Position numbers and translations under genes: made by a program
Shown here: in pieces, positions 9,890 through 20,614 of the stretch
Position numbering within the stretch: the first letter of the stretch is position 1
Layout: each line of letters starts with the position of its first letter
Source of the DNA: Piezodorus guildinii
Lineage: Eukaryota; Arthropoda; Insecta; Hemiptera; Pentatomidae
Reading direction: 5' to 3'
Length of the DNA: 64,000 nucleotides
NCBI GenBank assembly: GCA_023052935.1
Contig: CM041292.1
Location: 40,012,139-40,076,138, forward strand
The notes under the pieces: model-generated
The model's database searches: none
Told to the model about the DNA's origin: nothing
The model's input: the letters and a program-made list of their open reading frames with translations, nothing else

Positions 9890-11155
9890 AAAGTTTTTTA
9901 GACATAATTAAAAATATAATATAATATAATTAAAATTCAGTCAAAAGTATTTATTTCTTATTTTATTTACCCCACAAACCTTGATTTGTATTGAATTCAA
10001 TATTTTTTTTATTTTAGTTCTTGTTCTCAAGTTCTGTATGTTATTCTACAAAGACGTTAATGTTTCATATGTAGCTGATTTTGACCGAAATTCAACATTT
10101 CTGGCCTAATCCTCTAGCTATTATAAATCTAATGACCTATTCCTTCAATCATTGCTTCCTCTGTTAATCCTAATAATGTGTGAAAAGAAAGAGGCCGGAG
10201 ACCTATTGATTTAAAATGTTCTTGGAATGCTACACACGGATAGTACCTCTGTACATAGTATGCTGTTGATTAACATTTTTCTCGAATTCGTTGCATGTAT
10301 TTATAGTTAATTCAGCAGTAAATTTAAAAGAAAATATGTATTATAAATTTTAGACGTTTGTTGTTTCCGCAGCTCAGAAGGCGGTCCAGAAAAGCTCATG
10401 ATTCAATAAATATTTCTTGCCAAAGTTTCGACTCTGTTAAACTCCATCTGAGCTATAAAGAAAGATAAAAAAAGGAATACTTACGGCGTATAAAGACATG
10501 TTAGAATTTACATGTTGGTTACAATTCAAATACAACCACTTTCAAACGAAAAGACTCAGGTTTTATTACGATAGCAGTTAACCGTGCCAGCTGCAGATAC
10601 ATTTGACGCCTGTCATTTAAATTGGTGTTTTTCAATCTTTGAACAACCTATTGATCTGCCTCTGTTGAAATCTTTACAGCGCGGTTTGTTAATAGGTTCG
10701 CGAGGGTTTGACATTATTAGTAATGTATTTTTAGTATAGACCAGTAGTATGAGTAAGATAAATTAGAACTTTTAATCTAATTATATATCATTAAGGCTAG
10801 CCTGGATTTTTAAATTTTCCAAGACCGATTTCAGCGTATTAAATATGGCTAAATATGTGTATTGGGAAATATATCTCCATTTTTTTTCTTTTGTTAAAGA
10901 TTGCCCCGTCAAGATTGATTAGTATGTTGTGTATTAATAGCAACTCAGCAATGTAGAGCAGCCAATCCAATCTCTTAAGTATTTATATTATTATATATAT
11001 ATATATATATATTACAATTATTTAGGCCTAAAAATTTGTAACTCTAAAAATCAATGTCAAATTCATTAATTAAAGTTCATGTACTTCTTCCTGCAATCTT
11101 TATTTTATTTTTACTAAATTGATAAATAACTAATATATTAGTTATAATAGTAATA
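9890..11155. other. No recognisable gene or repeat
   Basis: Unique-looking AT-rich sequence, with a short (TA)n at about 10992-11012. No credible reading frame was seen. Confidence 0.45.
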
Positions 11156-11156
11156 G

Positions 11157-11338
11157 TTTTTTTTTTTTTTTTTTATTTATGTACGAATCGGACGTAGACC
11201 ACGCGAATATCATCGCTTCTTCATCCATTCCTTCTTCTTCTCCAATGCTCTCTCACCCTCCCGGACTGTTCCTCTCATCTCTTACTTAGTAGTACACTCT
11301 ATCCACTTCCCCCCAACAATTTTCTATTTTATTTTATT
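11157..11338 (-). other. Possible retroposed transcript 3' end
   Basis: A T18 run (11157-11174) precedes a comparatively GC-rich stretch. Its reverse complement reads as a short open segment, GTVREGERALEKKKEWMKKR, followed by a stop and the A tail. This fits the 3' end of a LINE or a processed transcript inserted on the minus strand, but the parent is unidentified. Confidence 0.3.
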
Positions 11339-11525
11339 TTTTTTATATTCACACCTGTCGTTCAGCCCGTGACAATAAGCGGATTTGATAACAATTGATA
11401 TAGCATGTCAGGCATGAAAGAGGTCTATACACATTTGCATCTAATCCTAGCTTGAGTTTTGAAAGGGGTTTACTTAAGAAGATCCCTTAGCCAGCTTCTT
11501 TTCAGCCTTCTTTGAATGTTTTGAA
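11339..11525 (-). pseudogene. LINE family L-A 3' end fragment
   Basis: The reverse complement carries the L-A landmarks: a C-terminal segment (GAAGGCTGAAAAGAAGCTGGC), then TGCCTGACATGCTAT, CACGGGCTGAACGACAGGTGTGAATAT and an A-rich end. Only the last 190 bases remain. Confidence 0.55.
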
Positions 11526-11557
11526 TATCCGTCGTGGCCACGCTTTGTATGAGTGTA

Positions 11558-11578
11558 TATAATAATAATATATATATA

Positions 11579-11638
<60 letters not shown>

Positions 11639-11673
11639 TAATAATAATATATATATATAAAGTAATATATAAA

Positions 11674-11723
<50 letters not shown>

Positions 11724-11769
11724 TTATATATTCTATATATATATATAATATATATAGAATAATATATAA

Positions 11770-11800
<31 letters not shown>

Positions 11801-11801
11801 G
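11558..11801. repeat. Complex (TA)n/(TAA)n tract
   Basis: About 240 bases of TA repeats interrupted by AATAATAT and AAGTAATA units. Reading frames through it are artefacts of the dinucleotide repeat. Confidence 0.9.
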
Positions 11802-11863
11802 CAGACCGTATATCCATTCAAGTATCGTGTGTTCTGTAGATATTGTATAGAAACATGAACAAA

Positions 11864-12145
11864 AAAGGGATAACTTGTAGCTGGGTGGTTAGCATAACAG
11901 CCTCCCATGCCAAAGGTCGTGGGTTCAAACCAGCAGGTGGTTCTAGGATTTTTTAATGGGAGTAAAAATTCCTTAGTTATGCCGTTCTTCAGAGGAACGT
12001 TAAGAAGTGGTCTCGAGCCTGTGTGATGTCAGTTACTCGTTAACGATCCCTATCCTAATAAAACCTGGATAGGCAAAATTTAGGACCCCACTGTAGCATC
12101 GTCCGAGTAGCCATAGTAGCATGAAGTGAAGTTAAATAAATAAAC
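11864..12145 (+). repeat. SINE-1, best complete copy with 13-bp target-site duplication
   Basis: AAACATGAACAAA at 11851-11863 and 12146-12158 flank a 282-bp element. A box TAGCTGGGTGG lies at 11878-11888 and B box GGTTCAAACC at 11922-11931, spaced as in tRNA genes. The 3' tail is (TAAA)n/(CAAA). An RNA polymerase III promoter driving a tRNA-derived SINE is the natural reading. Confidence 0.9.
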
Positions 12146-12159
12146 AAACATGAACAAAG

Positions 12160-12560
12160 TTTTATGTATAAAACCCTTTTATCTATCTATAGAAGATAAT
12201 TTCTCTATTTCTCTAAAAAATAACAGCCTAGATGATACAACTTCCTAGTACGGACTCGACAAATTGCTCTTTGATGCTTATTCCTGTCAGCTAATGAAGA
12301 TCTCATCCATCAGCTGCTTAAGAGCACAACATTTGTCTTGTATGACTTTTAACATGGAGGATATTTTCTCTATTGCCTCACGTCCTAGTTGCCTATGATC
12401 CTTCCCCTATACCTTTGGCCTTTAAAGTTATTCTTCCATAAAAGCTATTAAAAAAAAAAAAAAAAGTAAATCGTTGGAATTTTAATTTATTTCAACCCAT
12501 TTTAATAATTGATAAGTCACGGCAACAGACTAAGCATTCTAATCACTCAAGATATTTCTT
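12160..12560. other. No recognisable feature
   Basis: AT-rich, with a 16-A run at about 12451-12466. Nothing else is identified. Confidence 0.45.
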
Positions 12561-12562
12561 TG

Positions 12563-13435
12563 TATTACTTTTACTCACCTATATATCAAATATATAGTAA
12601 GGGAAAGCGATTACTATCGCGAAAATTTTCGAAGAAAAACTGGATCCAACGGAAATAGCGTTATAGGGTTGCTTGGGTCCAAATAACCAAGTCGAGAACA
12701 AAGGTAGTTGGTGTCATAATTATGACATCTATGCACCCGAGATGTTACAGGAACTTTTTCATTGGAATCGAAGAACTAGAAGAGTTACTTTATACCATGC
12801 ATTTCGCACATTTTTACATTGCCGTTTCCCCAAAACGGCTTTAAAGAATTTGATTAAACTCGCATTACCGATGTAAAGTTTAATGGAAGTAAAATTTGAT
12901 GTAGGTTTCATTCTGATTGAGCAGTCTGACAGGGCTTAAATGTCGATAATTTAGACTTTCTTTCTTTAAAGTATCTTCAATTTTATTGATTCGATAAAAA
13001 TTAATATGGCATCTTGTTAGCATTGACGAATACAGGTAAATAAAACAATGTAAAAGAATTCGATAACCAACTGAAAGAGAGAACTTCAGAATTTGTTTTT
13101 TTAATGCGTTTATTTTTTGTGTTTTTAACAAAGTAGTATAGATAATAGATGTATAATGTGCCCTGGAAAGCTAAAAATTTTAGAAAAAATATTATCTAAT
13201 ACACGGATTTGTAAAAGTTAATGAGAGTATGAAAAGCCGATAAAACTAACTCATTAATGTAGATAATAATGTAATACATTATTAAATAAAACACATGTTT
13301 CGATCGAAACACATTGCAATTAATTCTTCAATATTTTACCTACATATTTTTATCTCTGACTGAATTTTAAAATTCTTAAATTGATTTTACAACGGAGGTT
13401 AATTAAAGTCGTGTGTTGCGCGAACTAGATTTTTT
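12563..13435 (-). mobile_element. Family H element, near full-length copy
   Basis: Minus orientation. Right-end motif ACTTTTACTCACC plus the palindrome CTATATATCAAATATATAG lies at 12567-12596. The other end, at 13395-13435, reads (reverse complement) CTAGTTCGCGCAACACACGAC then CTTTAATTAACC. The internal (CA)n is largely lost. Non-coding. Confidence 0.65.
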
Positions 13436-13439
13436 ATTC

Positions 13440-14105
13440 AAAGCAATTGACAACAATAGCAGCAAGATTTGAAATTGAATAAGCAAGTGGATTACTATTT
13501 CCAACCATTATCATGGTGTGTTGAATTCATCTTAAATTATAAACCTAAACAGAATACAGTATTAGTAAATATACTTTCAAACATGGATGTGTCTTTTGGG
13601 AGTCTGTAGTTTTTATTGTGTAACGTTTTTTCATCCTCAAAGATGTAAGATTTTGATACGCTTAAAATCTGTTGGTGTTACTCGGATAACAAGTTTGAAA
13701 ATGAAAAATATTTTTGTCATGTAACTTTGCCGTTAGGACCTACCGTTTAGAATCTGTATAGGTTTAAATAAAATACGTCACGTTTTGCCTTTTTACCATC
13801 GGTGTTTTACGTCTTTTTTTACCTAAGAGCAAACAGGATGGATTAACCTACATAAAACCTATAACCTATCCTCGTGGAAAATTCGAGGTTCATTACGTGT
13901 TACTGAATAAATTTCAATTGTTCATGGGCACATTCGAACTGAAGCCGTATGAATTTTCGTTTAGCACACTAGGAGACTTTATTTCATGTTATTTTAGCCA
14001 GATATGACTTGTGTGGTATATTATAGTCCAGAACAAAAAATGAAGTAACTTAATTTTTCTTTATTTATACTATTTTTCCAAATTATGGAATAAAACTTGT
14101 CATTA
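13440..14105. other. No recognisable feature
   Basis: Mixed AT-rich sequence with no plausible frame and no match to the repeat families here. Confidence 0.45.
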
Positions 14106-14112
14106 AAAATTT

Positions 14113-14468
14113 AAAATCTGGTGCACGCAACACAGAACTTTCACTTACCTCCATTATTGATATCTATTTAAGAATTTTTAAACAAATTTAGAAACGAAAA
14201 TAAATTGTTAACAAATTATTTACATTGGATTTTAATAGAATCTTGTGTTTTATTAAGTAATATAATATATTATATTTACGACAATCAGTTTGATTCATCG
14301 GTTTTTCATCACTCTCCGTTATATTTTACAATTTTACAGACCTTTTTTCGGGACTTGGTTATTTGGAGTCATGGCACCTTGAGACGTGTAATTCCGTTGA
14401 AAACTAGATTTCGAAAATTTTTACGATGGTTACACTTTCCCTTAGTCTATATTCAATCTATATCCCTT

Positions 14469-14478
<10 letters not shown>
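14113..14478 (+). mobile_element. Family H element, internally deleted
   Basis: Starts TCTGGTGCACGCAACACAG then ACTTTCACTTACC. After the 5' third it jumps directly to the 3' block (TTTTTTCGGGACTTGGTTATTTGGA...CGTTGAAAACTAG), so about 500 bases of the usual interior are missing. It ends beside a (TA)n tract. Confidence 0.6.

Positions 14479-14519
<41 letters not shown>
14471..14519. repeat. (TA)n microsatellite
   Basis: About 24 TA units at the 3' edge of a family H copy. Several family H copies have TA runs at this edge, probably grown from the terminal palindrome. Confidence 0.9.
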
Positions 14520-14522
<3 letters not shown>

Positions 14523-14965
14523 CATAAAAAAGTAATTATTTGTTTCCTGAGTGTGACTGAGCGATTCGTGCGAGGGACGGAGAGAGAGAAGGTTAGCCGC
14601 TAGGGGCATCAACAACAATTACGAAATAGGACCTTGACTTTGTCCCAGGCTTTCTCCTATCTTGTAGGTGTAACTTTTTTCTTTGATGATTTTTAGTAAA
14701 TACCTAGTTCATTTTAGATGCAATTTCTATCCATGTTATTTTATTTAAAAGTCATAGGTGCAATAATTGGGAAAAATAGATCATGAACGCAGTATAATGT
14801 AAACTTTATATTTGAATTAAAAAAACTATTAAATTGGTCCAATAATAAATAAATGATAGATTTTTGTATTTCCTGTAAAATTGTTTAAAGTGAATATAGT
14901 ACCTTTTATAAATCACTTCAAAAAGTATAATTATAAAAATTTGGTCTACCAGTATGATGACCTGG

Positions 14966-15138
14966 AAAGCCCGTGGCTGAGTGGCTAGCGCGCTGGGCTC
15001 TCACGCTAAAGGTTGTGAGTTCCAACTTCAGTCCCGGAGGGATTCTTTCAAGCACTTAAGATTCACTCACAGCCTCTCCTCTGGGTATGTGAGACCCGTC
15101 AGCTAACTGGTTGCACTCGCCAAAATTTTTTAATATCT
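14966..15138 (+). repeat. SINE-3 copy (tRNA-like head)
   Basis: A box TGGCTGAGTGGCTAGCGC near 14972-14989 and B box GAGTTCCAACTTC near 15017-15029 form a tRNA-like head distinct from SINE-1 and SINE-2. The body includes GGGTATGTGAGACCCGTCAGC, which recurs at 36.0 kb. It runs directly into a family H tail at 15139. Confidence 0.6.
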
Positions 15139-15244
15139 CTAAAACGTGTTTTCCGTTGAAAACTGGAATTAAAAAATTTTCACGATCGCAATACTTTCCC
15201 CTACTATATATTTCACATATAGGTGAGTGAAAGTAAAAACAAAC

Positions 15245-15275
<31 letters not shown>
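15139..15275 (+). mobile_element. Family H 3' terminal fragment plus (TA)n
   Basis: Contains CCGTTGAAAACTGGAATT, the near-palindrome CTATATATTTCACATATAG and GTGAGTGAAAGTAAAAA, followed by a TA tract (15246-15275). Only the last 100 bases of the element remain. Confidence 0.6.
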
Positions 15276-15279
15276 TTCT

Positions 15280-15940
15280 TCCCTGAAAAACGGTACATCC
15301 ATTTTATATGTCCGTTTCACCCTGAAAAAAAAAAAACGACATCAAATAAAGCTAATAATGCATTTTTAGCACGTCTTATAGATGCATTGCCATGTACTAA
15401 TAGATTGACGTTAGTCCCAAGGATAAATGCAAATTAGCCACTGCACAAATACTAGGAGGTGCATTGCAGTAAAGTCATTCCTTTTTTTTCTCTGACAATC
15501 CTTTATTTGTTTATTAAATTAAGCTTGGGTTCAGATAAGGTCAAATATAACTGTAAAATAAAAGTGAAGGAATTCCTATTTTATATAATAAACCTATGTA
15601 ATATTAATAATATTCTATGTAAAATTAATAATATAAATTCAATAAACATGCTATAAAATGTGCCACCACGATCCATAAAATGTTTTAAGTTCTGACAGTT
15701 GAACATACAAATTGTTTTAAGGTCAATTAAAATAATATTATATGTGTATGATGAATAATGGTTAAGTTACGAGTACTTTAATGATAGAAAGAGGTTTGGT
15801 GTGAGTTACTTACTAATTTGTAGCCTTTTTTCATTTTTCTAATTTTATATCAAGTTAAAGTTATCCGATAATCTAAAATATCAGAGTTTTAATGTAAACA
15901 CATTGTACATTACGTCGTTTTTCAATATTTTATGCAACAT
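15280..15940. other. No recognisable feature
   Basis: AT-rich; a 65-codon opening at 15459-15656 starts with a non-ATG codon, is low in complexity and has no domain signature. Confidence 0.45.
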
Positions 15941-15954
15941 TGTGTTAGAAAACT

Positions 15955-16257
15955 GGGAGCGGCGTGGTCTAGTGGATAGAGCACTAGTCTGCTGTGCTCC
16001 GGGTCCTGGGTTCGAATCCCGGCTGTGGCAGAAATATTATTTATTCTGTTAATTTAGTCGAGGGGCGACCCTAGGGTATGGAGACCCTCCTGGGGCAGAC
16101 CCAGCCTCTATAAAGTGGGTACCTAAATTAATTGGGGAAAAACCTGGCGGCTGAGCGTGATTAAGGCCTAATCACCTCATTGCACTGCCGTTGGCCTAGA
16201 AACAATACGAATCTCTATATGTACTGAGCCCAAGACCCTTCATGGGTTGTAGTGGTA

Positions 16258-16289
<32 letters not shown>
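15955..16289 (+). repeat. SINE-2, complete copy with poly(T) 3' end and 13-bp target-site duplication
   Basis: GTGTTAGAAAACT at 15942-15954 and 16290-16302 flank a 335-bp element. The head GTGGTCTAGTGGATAGAGC (A box) and GGGTTCGAATCCC (B box) are close to a real tRNA, but no closing acceptor stem is present. The body ends in GGGTTGTAGTGGTACAGG followed by 28 T. The duplication shows insertion by a LINE machinery. Confidence 0.9.
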
Positions 16290-16302
16290 GTGTTAGAAAA
16301 CT

Positions 16303-17115
16303 AAAATCATTACCTTTCCAACGGTATATCACAAATCTAAACTACTAATCTCATTTTTGTAAATAAAAAAATTATACCTAAAAATATTCCTTTTTTTCTA
16401 TATCAATTGATTAAACAATTATTTTATATTCACCCAATTATTTTTCAATTACAACGACAACAATAATCATTAATTATCTCAAATTCTTAAAATTAAAGTT
16501 ACTTTATAGGAATAAGTAATAAAAATCCGGCATTTAAGTCCCATTGGGTTGTTTCAATGAAGAAAATAAAATTCACGTAATATTTAAAGCAATTAAATGT
16601 TACTTAAATTATCTTACCTTACTTTAAAACTTACCTTTGATCAAAAGCGCATTTTAGTAAAAAAAAATGAAATTCGTATACATTTTATATATCTTCCATC
16701 TGCCAGCCAATTTATGTGGGAATTTCGCTGTGAAATATCAAGTATACATCTGACTCAAATATCCAGTTTCAGTTTTGTAAAAATTTTCGTTCTGAGCTAG
16801 ACCTACCGCATACATAAATACAATATTGCCAGGCTTAATTATTTTAATTCGGAAGATTATAAAACGTCTATTTTCGCTTTTTAAAAAATAGATCAATTAA
16901 AGTAAAAACCGGTTTTCAAATGCCTTAGAGTATTCAACTTGAAGATAGGCTGCAAAGAAATTGGGAGAAAAATGGCCGTGTAGGTTATTTAATATTCGAG
17001 AATATAATTATACAATATTGGTTTTATAAATAAAGAATTTTCCACTTTTAAAAATCTTAAACACTTTAGGAAACGATATAATAATTTAAACGCACATATT
17101 TTTTCCCAGTACCTA
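16303..17115. other. No recognisable feature
   Basis: AT-rich; a short opening near 16597-16800 lacks any recognisable domain. Confidence 0.45.
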
Positions 17116-17116
17116 G

Positions 17117-17512
17117 AAATAAATATATATCAAGAAGGAATATTGCAATCACGAAAATATTTTAACCCGAGTTTTTAACAGAAGTTTTAGTTCCTCTGAA
17201 TCCTAGTAACCAATTTTCGCAAGATGAAGAGTGTCTGTACTTAGCCAGTCTTCCTCAAAAAATCGTACGTTAATGATATTACTTATTAAAATAATTATAT
17301 AGCTGGAATTTTATTGAAACCTTTTTTGTACAATAATCAACTGACCGAAAGTGCCGACCAATTCTACGATTTTCTCAAAGACGGTTATGACTAAACTCGC
17401 TTCATTGATGTGAGAGAATATTTGCTTTCAAACGTAAGATTTATTTCCAATGAATCAGTTTAAAAGGATTTGCATTCCAATTTTTTTAAATAACTTCTTC
17501 TTAACGGATTTA
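17117..17512 (-). mobile_element. Family H element, decayed copy
   Basis: Diverged minus-strand copy: AATATTGCAATCACGAAAATATTTT and TTTTTAACAGAAGTTT match the 3' block, and CAGTTTAAAAGGATTTGCATTCC corresponds to the conserved middle. Ends are lost. Confidence 0.45.
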
Positions 17513-17514
17513 CA

Positions 17515-17850
17515 TGGTCATCATAAGACCCACTCTTCTATACGGTGCGCTGCTGCTTTGGAATCTCTATAAATCTACCCTCCCAGAAGACAGTCCTTAG
17601 GAGGATAGAAAGAGGAACCTCTCTGCAAGCGGCAAGAAACGCCACAATCTATGAGGTGCTCCAGCTACCTGCCTGATTCCAGGCGCCTGATTTCATAAGA
17701 CGGAGGCACATCAAGCTCTTTGATGGGCTAAAGGCCTGTGGTTACCCTTTCTTCAGAGATAAGTACCACAACCCAGGACCCAGAGGTGGCAAGGCACTAT
17801 CCCTTTGGTCAACGTTTTCGCCGAAGGAAGGGGTCTAGACTCTGCAGTCT
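17515..17850 (+). pseudogene. LINE relic, C-terminal ORF2 segment
   Basis: A comparatively GC-rich stretch whose broken translation gives IIRPTLLYGALLLWN, the post-thumb I-x-P-x-L-x-Y-G-x-x-x-W motif of LINE reverse transcriptases, then several stops. The family differs from L-A. Confidence 0.55.
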
Positions 17851-18079
17851 GAACCCACCCTCACATTTATGATAGTCAGTAAAATGGTTCCTCCCCAATC
17901 ACAAAATGTAAAGAGAAAAAGCCAAAATGCCAAAAGCACTTACACTGCATCTTGTGATTATTACACCATAAAATACCCTCTTGCAAAATAATGGTTACTA
18001 TCCAGTACTGCGTATAAACAATATATTTACATGTGAGTTAGATAAATAAATGGAGGAAAAGAAAAAAAAATATTCTTCT

Positions 18080-18330
18080 TAAAACCCTGAAGGTTAGTTT
18101 CATTATGGATGAGTTTTTTCGTGACAACAGAAGAACTATTCAAGATTTTAGAATGTAGGGATTAAATATAAGAAGAATTTAGAGCTATAATTGAGCCCCA
18201 AAGCTGAAGTCGAGTTGGGCTTTGTAATAGTCATGTAATGAGCTATTTGTAAATAAGTAGATGTTTTGAGCCTTTGTTAGACGTTGGATGTTAGTAAAGA
18301 TAAAGTTAACGGTATCGTTCTATTCAACAT
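18080..18330 (-). pseudogene. LINE family L-B fragment
   Basis: GAGCCCCAAAGCTGAAGTCGAGTTGGGCTTTGTAATAGTCATGTAATGA lines up with 25.97-26.03 kb and 44.85-44.90 kb, which belong to a minus-strand LINE (L-B). Strongly decayed. Confidence 0.5.
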
Positions 18331-18544
18331 GAACGAAAGAAATATTATTAAAGGAACTTGGAGAGCAGGGATCATAGGCTTACGACGAAAAATAAAGGTT
18401 ATTTGTTGTTATTCTCCTGTTGTGAAAAAATATTTCAAGATACCTGATGACGGATTGTAGAGTGTGAGAGGCAATAAATGTATTGTTATTGCTATATAAT
18501 AAACAAAGATCATCACCATATTTAGAAAAGGTACTGTTAGAGAT

Positions 18545-18810
18545 ATCAGCTGTTCTCCGGGTTCTTGGTTCGAATCCCGGCTATGACAGAATATTATTTA
18601 TTCTGTTAATTCACCGGGGGAGGGGGGGGACCCTAGGGTATGGAGATTCTCCTGAGGCGTGAGTACCCAAAATAGGGAAAAACCTGGCGCCTGAGTGTGA
18701 TTAAGGCCTAATCACCTCATTGCATGGTCGTTGGCCTAGAAACAGTATGAATCTCTATATGTACTGAGCCCAAAACTCTTGATGGGTTGTAGAGGTACAG
18801 GCTTTTTAAT
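18545..18810 (+). repeat. SINE-2 copy, lacking the A-box half
   Basis: Begins inside the head (CTCCGGGTTCTTGGTTCGAATCCCGGCTATGACAG), retains the body, then GATGGGTTGTAGAGGTACAGG and a short T run. A 40-base deletion relative to the 15.9-kb copy removes the GGGCAGACCCAGCC part. Confidence 0.8.
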
Positions 18811-18814
18811 ATCT

Positions 18815-19815
18815 AACAAATAAATCCGTATAAGTTATTAGAGGCAGTACTGATTTCTTTTGTGTTATTAATAAAATAAAGCGTTTCTCTCTATACTAAA
18901 ATGTTTAAACGCATACAACTAATCCCAAGCAAGGAAGTAAATAAAAGTAGTATTTTCGTTCACCAAATTAATTAACTAGGTAATAATAATTGTTCTAATC
19001 GATATTAGTTATATTTTTCCAATATTTGCCTGTGACTATGTCAGAAGTAAAGGAGGAACAGAAAGCCTACTCATAGGGCAGGATATGACCCGTGATGTGA
19101 CGTAACTCCTTCGGGCTGGGTGCTATGGGACAATCCTATTGCTCACAATTCAAGCGAGTGATGTACTATCGCCTTCAAGAGGTTACCATCGCATGAAAGC
19201 GGCCTGTGGTCTGTTTATTACTGCGGCGAAAAGGCTAAGAGAAGTGTGAGTATCAAAAGTCTTCCTATACAAATCCAGTCTTCTGATCATAAGTTATGCA
19301 CCAGGAAATCTTCAGCTATCAGGAAGTGCAGAGGTTTCTTTAAAATAAAATGAGTTACTTAAAAGTGTCTACATACCCTATACTATTGTTGCAGCGTAAT
19401 TAACAAGTTGTTTTCGGTAATAAAAACCGGTAGTAATGGTAATCATAGAACATAATATATGATTGTAATCTGTAAAATACACCTTCTTGCTATACTCATA
19501 AAACAATGGTATTATTAATAGCGAGAATTTCTCTACCAGACTAGCGTCTCGGTTCTAGGTCAAGATACCTCGTAAGGTTTATTTATTATCTTAAATCAGT
19601 AACATGGATAAAAATATTTACAATGGCATAAATAAGTTAAAATGGACAATATTATTGAATATAGTGTCTCAATATTAGGCGGTAGCCAAAGTAGCCACTG
19701 CTAGCGCTATCTGTGAGCGAGCGCTTGAAGTATCCGCTACCGGATGTAGCATCGAAGTGAGCATAAATTTACATTACATGAAAAAATATGACATTCACAA
19801 ATATAGAATCTTAAA
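18815..19815. other. No identified gene; one GC-richer island
   Basis: Bases 19030-19260 and 19680-19760 are richer in GC than their surroundings and look like old mobile-element sequence, but no frame or repeat match could be recognised. Confidence 0.4.
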
Positions 19816-19919
19816 TACCTTCGCTCCACAGTAACCTCCATCAACAACTAAAAGTGTGAGATCAACCGAATAAAGAATATAGAAAATCGAGCATTTTTCT
19901 TTCTTTTTTTTTCAACCAT

Positions 19920-20175
19920 TCTGAAATCTAAGAAGATCTCCAAACATCTCAAAATGAGGGTATACAATACCAGAATCAAACCATTACCGATGTATGGTTG
20001 TGAAACATGTACACTATGAAGGTACCGAAGAAGAAACAATTGAAAACTCTTAAGAAGTATAGGGAAGTCCTAGGAAATATAACGACCTTGTAGTCATGAC
20101 CTAGGACCTATGGAGACGTAAAAATAGAGAGGAACTGGTAGATAAGCGAAGCAGTCGATCTCACATGACATGAAG
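19920..20175 (+). pseudogene. LINE relic, ORF2 C-terminus (family L-C)
   Basis: Broken translation includes KMRVYNTRIKPLPMYGCETCTL, matching the V-x-x-x-L-L-Y-G-x-E-T-W motif downstream of RT in many insect LINEs, and then a Lys/Arg-rich segment with stops. Confidence 0.55.
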
Positions 20176-20199
20176 GTTAAGAGATTATGATGGACAAAA

Positions 20200-20612
20200 T
20201 ATACATATATACATGAATAATTTATAATTTAATATCAAAAGTACTACATAATATGAGCATTAAATCATTTTTAATAAAAAAAATAAAAAAAAATATTTAG
20301 ATGATTCATTATATATTACAGAACAAAAAATATTCATAAATCGTAGACATCTTTAACAGTCAAAATAATAACATAAAATTTACACTAGAAGAACCTAATA
20401 ATAATTAGATATTTATATATGTTGATTATTATTAACAAAGATAATAAAAAAATAACTACAAAGTGGACTAAAAAATAAACTAGTACTATTATATTCTTAA
20501 TTTTTTTATCTGCCCACACTTGTTAAAAAGTAAATATAGATAAAAACGTAATCAATACAGCACAAAAATTGACAGATAGTGAATATATATTGGAAATAAA
20601 ATAATTATTTAT
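20200..20612. other. No recognisable feature
   Basis: Very AT-rich unique-looking sequence up to the mariner insertion. Confidence 0.5.
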
Positions 20613-20614
20613 TA

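Noticed and set aside
11474..11908. 144-codon minus-strand frame rich in Tyr and Ile
   Set aside because: It is the translation of a (TA)n tract, not a protein gene.
14972..15035. Possible tRNA gene at the SINE-3 head
   Set aside because: B box is imperfect, arms do not pair well and a related head recurs at 36.1 kb with the same body.
15957..16029. Possible genuine tRNA gene
   Set aside because: A and B boxes are good, but no 7-bp acceptor stem closes, and the unit is part of a 335-bp SINE with its own target duplication.
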